Positions 33,924 to 40,900 of a stretch of DNA of 47,343 nucleotides are shown here, in pieces. Location of the stretch: assembly GCA_035873375.1 (NCBI GenBank), contig JAYWMQ010000029.1:1-47343 (forward strand). The letters are read 5' to 3'. A model generated the notes under the pieces. That model had not been told where the DNA came from and did no database searches. It saw only the letters and a list, made by a program, of their open reading frames with translations. The position numbers were made by a program, and so were the translations under genes. Source of the DNA: Nitrospirota bacterium. GTDB lineage: Bacteria; Nitrospirota; Thermodesulfovibrionia; Thermodesulfovibrionales; JdFR-85. Position 1 is the stretch's first letter; the number at the start of each line of letters is the position of its first letter.

Positions 33924-33950
33924 ATTCAATTTGAATAATTCAATTCGAAT
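33924..33950. promoter_or_regulatory. Tandem palindromic operators
   Basis: ATTCAATTTGAAT (33924-33936) and ATTCAATTCGAAT (33938-33950) lie one base apart, 28 to 54 bases upstream of the ATPase gene. The first is a perfect inverted repeat and the second has one mismatch. Centre-to-centre spacing is 14 bases. Confidence 0.65.
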
Positions 33951-33963
33951 ACAGGAAAAGAAT

Positions 33964-34000
33964 AAGGCGGTTAGCTCTTGATTGAAAAGCCAACCGCCTT
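33964..34000 (-). terminator. Terminator after the 151-aa gene
   Basis: AAGGCGGTT pairs with AACCGCCTT around a further GGCT/AGC stem, then ATTCTTTT on the minus strand. It lies 23 bases beyond the stop of the DUF3232-like gene. Confidence 0.75.
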
Positions 34001-34023
34001 CGCAGGGTTCACTCTAAGTCGGG

Positions 34024-34478
34024 CTATCGGGCACGATCAGAAAAGAAAGAAAGAACAACTTCACCTGCCCAGTCGCCTATGGCAATACGGTTAGTCTCGC
34101 CGGACAGGTGCATAGGGTCCTTCGAATAGACTCCTCCTACAGGGATATCCTGCCCATATGTCTTGAAGAGATAACGATTACAGATTCGTATTGAATCTAT
34201 CAGAGCATTATGTGCAATTCTGCGCAGTCTATCCAACCTCTCTGTTAGCTCACGCAGCTCTTCTCCCTCCAAGCGGTACCGCTGAGTAACAAGCGTTGTC
34301 TCCATCTTGAAAACCGCACTAACATATCCAACAGCCTTGTCAAGAACTTCCTGGACGAGGGAAGAAACTTTTTCGTCACCACTTGTAATATCAAGAATCT
34401 CCGTCACTCTTTTTTTTGCCTTCATCCCCTTAACTCCATCAACTCCATGCTTTTGCAAATATTTTATCAATTGTATCA
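34024..34478 (-). CDS. DUF3232-like protein, 151 aa
   Basis: ATG 34478 (MIQLIKYLQKHGVDG) lies eight bases after GGAGG. The GTG at 34488 overlaps the ribosome site, so I reject it. The protein has a basic front, then a helical core with RLDRLRRIAHNALIDSIRICNRYLF and an end with GDWAGEVVLSFFSD. This core is close to the DUF3232 family found on plasmids and in some Gram-positive bacteria. The family has no known activity. Expression would end at the strong terminator downstream. Confidence 0.65.
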
Positions 34479-34504
34479 TAAAAATCACCTCCGTGAAAAA
34501 TTAA

Positions 34505-34523
34505 TCTCCTGCAAGGCAGGAGA
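34505..34523 (-). terminator. Terminator after the 51-aa gene
   Basis: TCTCCTGC/GCAGGAGA with a 3-base loop, then TTAATTTTT on the minus strand. It is seven bases past the stop at 34530. Confidence 0.75.
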
Positions 34524-34529
34524 AATCAA

Positions 34530-34685
34530 TCAGTTGCTCTTTAATGTAGTTTCTGCTTCTTCAGCGGGCAAGGTTCCATCAAAAAGATTTTCCAATGTAA
34601 CTCCAGACGAGGCCAGAAGAAAGGCAGCATCTCTGTCATTCGGCAGTCCCATCGTTATGGTATCAACCAACACACTGTTATACAT
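34530..34685 (-). CDS. Small protein, 51 aa
   Basis: ATG 34685 follows AGGAGG by six bases (MYNSVLVDTITMGLPND). The longer frame to 34808 lacks a ribosome site. The protein has a C-terminal acidic end (PAEEAETTLKSN). It is the first good gene downstream of the perfect leftward promoter at 35562-35590, about 870 bases away. The function is unknown. Confidence 0.5.
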   Translation of the reverse strand: MYNSVLVDTITMGLPNDRDAAFLLASSGVTLENLFDGTLPAEEAETTLKSN

Positions 34686-35036
34686 AACAAACCTCCTGTT
34701 AAAGAGAACTACTAAACGTTGGAAGCCTCTACAAGGCAGAGAACCTCCAATCGTCTTGGGGTGGCAAAGGTAGGCTGGGGATAGGAATACATGAGAATTT
34801 TTTTTCAAAAATACGGTAACGGGATTTTCCGGCAGGCCATGGATGAGCCATGAGTGACATTTAACGGCAGACTCGACACAGCAGGTCGCAGACTGGCATA
34901 AGCCATTTCAGGGGTATTCTTCGGACAGAAGGAAGCGCTTGCAACGACCTTGGGAAAGGCGTGGATAAATCAGGAAGGGAAACTGCTGCAACTATTGCAA
35001 CGACAAAAGCTGTTGACGCGCTGACAAGACTGTTCC

Positions 35037-35069
35037 TCAACTTGAAACAGACGGTTTTATCCTATCCAT
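35037..35069 (-). other. Possible 10-codon leader ORF
   Basis: GGAGGTTTGTTATG at 35069 is identical to the ribosome site plus start of the 34685 gene and opens a 10-codon ORF (MDRIKPSVSS). It is downstream of the perfect promoter. It could be a leader peptide or the relic of a duplicated start. Confidence 0.3.
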
Positions 35070-35160
35070 AACAAACCTCCCAAACAAAGAAGTTGATATA
35101 CCATCAATGATCGATAGACCTGTAAAGGGAAAACCTTAAATCCTGGAAATCTGCATCTAA

Positions 35161-35519
35161 ATGCCCGGTGAAAAAATGGAAAGTCTGGAAGGTTGTGAAA
35201 GGTTAGATTCGTCTAATCTTGATAATTCTCTGAACATAGGTAATGTACAGAAAAGGAAGGAGCTGAGAGATATGTTCGGGGTAAAAGGGAAGGAGACATA
35301 TATAATTAAATGTCCGGATTTTGTTTCACTTCCAGGCAGTAATTAAAAAAATACGGTAAACGTGCAAAGCAAGAATACAAAAAGATACAAAATGCACAAA
35401 CTCGTGCAAATTCGAGGATCGTTAAAATGATTGATTGGATTTTAATAGAAATGGCTTTAAATCAGGGATTGCTGAAGATAAAAAATGGGGATATATACTG
35501 GAGGGCTTTTTCAGCTTGA
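35161..35519 (+). pseudogene. Possible frameshifted or broken rightward ORF
   Basis: A 61-residue frame (35161-35346) ends in TAA just before an A7 run. In the -1 frame a second open stretch without a good start continues at once (LKKYGKRAKQEYKKIQNAQ) to a TGA at 35519. Together they would encode about 118 residues with protein-like composition. Either a damaged gene or a -1 slip at the A run is possible. There is no strong ribosome site at the first ATG. Antisense transcription from the perfect leftward promoter would cover it. Confidence 0.3.
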
Positions 35520-35561
35520 AACCGGGTTAAATATGTTGGATAAATTAGGTTTTATACTACT

Positions 35562-35590
35562 ATTATACAGTCGAAATCAGTAACTGTCAA
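35562..35590 (-). promoter_or_regulatory. Perfect consensus sigma-70 promoter, leftward
   Basis: TTGACA (complement of 35585-35590), 17-base spacer, TATAAT (complement of 35562-35567). It is the best promoter in the window and points into the gene-poor region. No clear gene start follows within 480 bases. Confidence 0.85.
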
Positions 35591-35597
35591 GCAAAAG

Positions 35598-35632
35598 CCC
35601 CTTAACTATTTGATATTAAAGGGAATTTTTTT
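35598..35632 (+). terminator. Rightward terminator before the iteron region
   Basis: CCCCTTAA pairs with TTAAAGGG (one mismatch) around a 10-base loop and is followed by seven Ts (35626-35632). It would stop rightward reading into the ParB operon. Confidence 0.55.
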
Positions 35633-35896
35633 ACGTCGTTTTTTTCAAAAAAAACAGCTACCCCCTTTTTGTTCCCGGCCACATATGATTTCAATAAATA
35701 AACTTACAAATCACTAATAAAATCAAGAGGTTAGCGTCAAAAAAGGCACTATACAAACACACATTTCTACACACTCAAAAGGCATACAAATAAACAGGTC
35801 ATCTCAAAACAGTGTCCAATACAGGGTAGTCACCTTGCTTGGGCAGCTACTAAGTCCTTGAAATTATTAACAAAATCGACAATTTTGAAAAAAAGG

Positions 35897-35980
35897 TTTT
35901 AACGGGGTTTTTGACGGGTATTTTGACGGGTATTTTGAGGGGGGTTTTGAGGGGGTAACTGAGGGGGGTTTTGAGGGGGG
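35897..35980. repeat. Seven contiguous 12-bp G-rich iterons
   Basis: Units: TTTTAACGGGGT, TTTTGACGGGTA (twice), TTTTGAGGGGGG, TTTTGAGGGGGT, AACTGAGGGGGG, TTTTGAGGGGGG. They follow each other with no gaps for 84 bases, consensus TTTTGAsGGGGn. They lie about 150 bases before the ParB-like gene and next to an AT-rich tract. They may be binding sites for a replication initiator or the ParB-like protein. The run of G blocks could also form a G-quadruplex. Confidence 0.85.
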
Positions 35981-36011
35981 TGTAAGCTACCTGATTTCAG
36001 CCAACCATGAC

Positions 36012-36026
36012 GGGACATCATGTCCC
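36012..36026. promoter_or_regulatory. Perfect 15-bp palindrome (candidate operator or partition site)
   Basis: GGGACAT-C-ATGTCCC lies between the iterons and the ParB-like gene's promoter. The position suits autoregulation by the ParB-like protein, or a parS-like site. Confidence 0.6.
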
Positions 36027-36080
36027 AAGAATCTGCATTCATTTTATTAAATTTAAATATCTGCAAAAATCCCTTTTTCA

Positions 36081-36108
36081 TTGAAAAGCTCAAGGTAATA
36101 TTTATATA
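36081..36108 (+). promoter_or_regulatory. Promoter of the ParB-relaxation-rpoC operon
   Basis: TTGAAA (36081-36086), 16 bases, TATATA (36103-36108). AAAGGAGG follows at about 36119, then the ATG at 36133. It is the only promoter I see for the three-gene unit. Confidence 0.6.
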
Positions 36109-36132
36109 AACAGCAAACAAAGGAGGCCGTCA

Positions 36133-37047
36133 ATGGAAGGAACTTTTAACTCAGAGAAGTATCTCGATGAAGCAATTGGTAATCTTGAGAGGACTACCGG
36201 CAGGGACGAGGTCGTTAGCATTCCAGTTGGAAAGATTTGTCCAAACAGGCTACAGCCAAGAAAATATTTTGATCCTAAGGCCCTAAAGGAACTGGAAACT
36301 TCCATCCGTGAAAACGGGTTGTTGCAGCCCATTCTTGTAAGAAAGATTGAAGAGCCAGGATCTGAGTTCATGTTTGAACTCATTGCTGGCGAAAGGAGAT
36401 GGCGCGCTTCAATAGCTGCAGGCTTAAGCACTATTGCTGCAATAGTGAAAAAAGATGTAACGGACCGACAGCTACGTACATTTGCGTGTATTGAGAATAT
36501 GCATCGGGATGATCTTAATCCACTCGAGAAAGCAGCCTCAATAGCCGGGATTAAAGAGGATTATGGAGATGATGACAGCGTTGCAAAGGTCTTGGGATAC
36601 AACAATAAGAAAACTGTTACACGATATCTGAAGATTCATACAGCATCAAATCTCACCCCTGAGATAAATAAAATCTTTTGGGACAATACTCCTGCTCTGG
36701 ATTTCAAAACAGCATCTGAATTCTCTGAGCTCTCGTTTTCACTTGCCAAACTCAAGAAATCCAACAACAGAGAATACCGCAGAATAATCAGACGATTAGA
36801 GAAAAAGGGTATTAAAGACAGTATTTCCTACCTCACAAAATACTTTGCCGTACCGGAAACCAAAACAACTCCTGCTGCTGCAGCAGTGCCTGAGATGTTT
36901 AGGGAAACAAATAACGAGTACGTATTAAAGATAAAGGTGAACAAGGACAAGAAACTCACTTTCGAGCTTAGAAAAAACATTCAGGAAAATATAAATCAGT
37001 TTCTGGAAAAAATCGATACGCTCAAGGCTGAGCTGCAACCGGAATAG
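36133..37047 (+). CDS. ParB-like partition protein
   Basis: 304 residues. The ParB/Srx domain is clear: LQPRKYFDPKALKELETSI, then the nucleotide-binding ELIAGERRWRAS (about residue 85), then CIENMHRDDLNPLEKAA. A helix-turn-helix region follows (VAKVLGYNNKKTVTRYLKIH), and a helical C-terminus ends in a Lys-rich dimerisation-like tail. ParB proteins bind parS sites, and some act as CTP-dependent clamps in DNA partition. No ParA gene is in the window. The ATG at 36133 follows GGAGG. The iterons and palindrome upstream are its likely DNA targets. Confidence 0.88.
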   Translation: MEGTFNSEKYLDEAIGNLERTTGRDEVVSIPVGKICPNRLQPRKYFDPKALKELETSIRENGLLQPILVRKIEEPGSEFMFELIAGERRWRASIAAGLSTIAAIVKKDVTDRQLRTFACIENMHRDDLNPLEKAASIAGIKEDYGDDDSVAKVLGYNNKKTVTRYLKIHTASNLTPEINKIFWDNTPALDFKTASEFSELSFSLAKLKKSNNREYRRIIRRLEKKGIKDSISYLTKYFAVPETKTTPAAAAVPEMFRETNNEYVLKIKVNKDKKLTFELRKNIQENINQFLEKIDTLKAELQPE

Positions 37048-37064
37048 ATTCGGAGGCACAGAAT

Positions 37065-37841
37065 ATGGCAGATATAACCGATAGAGACCTGGATATTTTC
37101 AGAATCCTATCCAGCGGACCTGCAACCTTCGTTCAAATAAAGAGTCTTCTTAAAAGAGTCTACAAGAGTGAGGTATCTCAACACGCTCTTTATAAAAGAC
37201 TGTCTATCTTACGCAAGGACAAACTCATCATGTCTCAACAGTATCGCAACAGGGATGGCAAAGGAAGATTCGTTCTCTACGGTATAACCCCCCTTTCTGT
37301 ACAAACTCTTGTAACCCAGGGATACGCTGTAGAGAGAATAAGGACGAATATGCCAAGCGAACTTACCGTTGCTCACGAAATGGCTGTAACTGATGTAGTA
37401 AGAACAATAAAAAGAGAAAGCGCAAAGTATCAGTATGATTTTTCGTTCCTGGATGAGAATACTCTGAAGGAAATGTATAGGGGCAAGAGGAGGAAAATCG
37501 TATACCCGGATCTGCTGGTTAATTTGGTCTTTCACACAAAACCCGAGCCAACGAAGAAACAACTTGCTGTAGAGATAGATAACAGCACTATTTTAGCATC
37601 GAAATTATTTGAGAAAATGAAGGAAATGAAGTGGACAACTTTAATGTTGTGTACCACCACGATGAGAATCAACGCACTCAGAAAGAAATTTATGATTGAT
37701 GAGGATTTGTATGGCAAGGTATTCTTTGCCCTTCTGTCAGAGTTTTGTCCGAAGGGCTTTATTGGGACAAACTGGTTGACGGTAGAAGGTGGCAATGCAA
37801 CGATATTATCACCAAAACTGAACCTGAAAGCCGTAGGTTAA
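37065..37841 (+). CDS. Replication-relaxation family protein
   Basis: 258 residues. An N-terminal winged helix (ITDRDLDIFRILSSGPATF, KRLSILRKDKLI) is followed by an alpha/beta domain with a PDDEXK-like run: YPDLLVNLVF and QLAVEIDNSTI. This matches the replication-relaxation family known from plasmids, whose members act in plasmid maintenance by an unclear mechanism. The ATG at 37065 follows the ParB stop by 17 bases, with GGAGG. It forms an operon with the ParB-like gene upstream and rpoC downstream (100 bases later). Confidence 0.75.
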   Translation: MADITDRDLDIFRILSSGPATFVQIKSLLKRVYKSEVSQHALYKRLSILRKDKLIMSQQYRNRDGKGRFVLYGITPLSVQTLVTQGYAVERIRTNMPSELTVAHEMAVTDVVRTIKRESAKYQYDFSFLDENTLKEMYRGKRRKIVYPDLLVNLVFHTKPEPTKKQLAVEIDNSTILASKLFEKMKEMKWTTLMLCTTTMRINALRKKFMIDEDLYGKVFFALLSEFCPKGFIGTNWLTVEGGNATILSPKLNLKAVG

Positions 37842-37940
37842 TGATGCCCTGCCCTACCGTCAATTGCCTTTCACTTGCGGCAAGAGGGCTTCCCGGCCTG
37901 GAAATCCGGAACAAATATTACAGGTATTCAGAAAACTATC

Positions 37941-40900
37941 ATGAAAAAAAGCAGTAAAATCAACAACATAAACAACCTGACAATAAGCCTGCTGAATCCC
38001 AGAAGGATCATAAAATTATCGTATGGGGAGATAGACAATGCAAAAACCATAGATATCATCACAAAACGTCCTGAAATCGGTGGGTTATTCTGTGAAAAAA
38101 TATTTGGACCTGTTGAAGCCGGGAGATGCCATTGTGGAAAATACAAAAAAGCATATCATAAAAAAGGCACTATTTGTGAAAAATGCGGCGTTGAGATCAA
38201 TGACCCCATTGTCAGAAAGAGGAGGTTCGGGCATACTTCTCTTGCTGCTCCTGTAGTACATATATGGTTCAGAAGCATCATTGCCAAACTGCTGGATATA
38301 CCGCCGAAAGCACTGGACAGGATTATCAGCTATCAGTCATATATAGTGCTCGCCCCTGGAGAGAGCCGGCACCAAAAACATGAAGTTATCTCAGCAAATG
38401 ATTATTTTGCAATCAAATCATCAAAATCCGAGGCATCTGCCCGCTTCAGAGCAGCTACAGGTGCGGGTATAATCAAGTACCTGCTGAAGAGCCTGAAAAT
38501 AGACCCCCTGGTTGAGCATCTAAAGGAAAGGGAGTCCTCCAGAAGGGTAACCAAGAGACTGCAGATAGCAAGAGACTTTCAGAAATCCGGGAACAAACCT
38601 GAATGGATGGTACTCGATGTTCTGCCGGTGTTACCTGCAGATCTTCGGCCCATACTGTTCCTGGAAGACGGGACGGTTGCTTCCTCTGACCTTAACGATT
38701 TGTATATCCGGATAATGAACCGCAACCAGCGCCTGAAACGTCTGCTTAGGCTTGGTGCTCCTGAGCTGATAATAAACACTGAAAAAAGATCCTTGCAGGC
38801 CTCTGTAGATGCCTTATTCGATAACGGTCGTAAATACACAGCCAAAGACAGGTCAAACAAGAGAGTCCTGAAATCACTCTCTGAAATGCTGCGGAGTAAA
38901 AAAGGGAGACTTAGAAGAAATCTCTTGGGCAAGAGGGTGGACTATTCCGGCCGTTCTGTAATAGTGGTTGGTCCGGACTTGAAACTCCATCAGTGCGGTA
39001 TTCCAAAAGATTTAGCTATGGATATATTCAGGCCTTTTGTATACGGACAACTCATGAGACTTGGATATGCCTCCAGTCTGAAACACGCAAAACTGCTTGT
39101 TGAAAAGAAACAACCTGAGGCCATGGAAGCACTTGAACATGAAATCAGGGAGAAAACCATCTTATTAAACAGAGCTCCATCACTTCATAGAATGAGTATT
39201 CAGGCATTTGATCCGGTTTTGGTTGAAGGCAAGGCAATACGGCTACATCCTCTGGTATGCTCTGCATTTAATGCCGATTTTGATGGAGATCAGATGGGGG
39301 TCCACCTACCTGTTTCGATTGAAGCACAAATAGAGTCAAGAGTATTAATGTTGTCAGTATACAATATCCTTTCTCCTGCCAACGGGAAACTCATAATGAG
39401 TCCTTCACAGGATATGGTACTTGGGATATATTACCTTACAAAAGAAAAGAGGGGCTGTAAAGGAGAAGGAAAGATATTCGCCGACCCCGAGGATGCAGTA
39501 ATTGCCTATGATGGTGGAGTAGTTGATTTACAGGCGAAAATAAAAGTAAGAATTAATGATGAATTGATAGACACCACTCCCGGAAGAGTTGTTTTTAGTG
39601 AAATATTCCCCCCTCAAATTCCTTTTGAGGCTTTGAATAAAAATATCAGGAAAAAAGACTTAAACAAATTGATAGAGTTATGTTACGACAAGGCCGGGCA
39701 CAAGGAAACAGTTGTTTTATTGGACAAAATCAAGGATACAGGTTTTAAGTTTGCAACCCTTTCAGGTATTTCATTGTGCATTGATGACCTCTCTATTCCA
39801 GGGGAGAAAGAGTCAATCATTAAAAAAACCGAAGGCCAAGTTAAAGATATTCAGGAGCAATATAGCAGTGGAACGATTACAGACAAGGAAAAACATAATA
39901 AAATCATAGACTTATGGATGAAAGCCTCTGACAGGATTGCAACGGCAATGATGGAAAACTATGGAATCCCTGACAATGACTTGCTCACACCAGAGGAAAA
40001 ACAGGAGAGGAAAGCATTCAATTCTGTATTCATGATGGCAGATTCAGGAGCAAGGGGTTCAGTTCAGCAAATAAGGCAAGTTGCAGGAATGAGAGGCCTT
40101 ATGGCAAAGCCTACCGGAGAGATAGTAGAGGTTCCGATAAAATCAAACTTCAAGGAAGGGTTGAGCTACCATGAATTCCTGCTTTCCTCTCATGGTGCTC
40201 GCAAAGGAAGAGCTGATGGAGCATTAAAGACTGCCAATGCCGGCTACTTTACAAGAAAGCTTGTTGATGCCGCACACGATGTGGTGATTAATGAATATGA
40301 TTGTGGTACCACAAAAGGGATCACAATATCGGCACTGACGGATAATAATACTGTTATGGTCCCGATAGAAGAGAGAATCTATGGCAAGATTGCAGCAGAA
40401 AACATTGTCGATCCTGGTTCGGGCAGCATCATTGTACAAAGAAATAACGAAATTGGCAAAGCTGCCGTTACTGAAATAAAGGCCGTCGGGATAACATCGG
40501 CACGGGTGCGTTCCCCCATCACGTGCGACTCCAGAGAAGGAATATGTGCCATGTGCTATGGATATGACCTCTCGTCAAGAAGAATAATAGACATAGGGAG
40601 TGCGGTAGGCATTATAGCTGCTCAATCCATTGGAGAGCCAGGCACACAGCTTACTTTAAGAACGTTTCACTCCGGGGGCAGTGCTTCAGGAGCAACAGCA
40701 AGGTCCTTAATCGAAGCAAAAGAAAGCGGCATTGTCAAATTCTCTGATATTAAGTGTGTAGACAACAAAGACGGCAAATCCGTGGTAGTTAATAGAAATG
40801 GACGGCTGTTGATCAAAAATCAAGCCGGGGCAGAAAAAGATATGGGGGCTATCCCTTACGGAGCAGTTTTATATTTTAATGAAGGCACGTCAGTAAAGTC

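Larger units (their letters stand above)
34686..35896. other. Gene-poor control region with direct repeats
   Basis: About 1.2 kb without a well-supported gene. It contains the imperfect direct repeat AAAAATACGGTAA(A)CG (34807-34821 and 35347-35362), the repeat TTGCAACGAC (twice near 34.94 and 35.01 kb), a leftward consensus promoter, a possible broken ORF pair (35161-35519), and an AT-rich stretch (35640-35890). The layout, next to the iterons and partition gene, is what a replication or partition control region would look like. Confidence 0.5.

Noticed and set aside
34790-34860. Short rightward peptide MRIFFQKYGNGIFRQAMDEP
   Set aside because: Only 20 codons with a weak ribosome site. It overlaps one of the direct repeats.
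35899-36120. Minus frame with a PPQNPPQ and NTRQ repeat protein
   Set aside because: The repeats are only the translation of the 12-bp iterons. There is no ribosome site.
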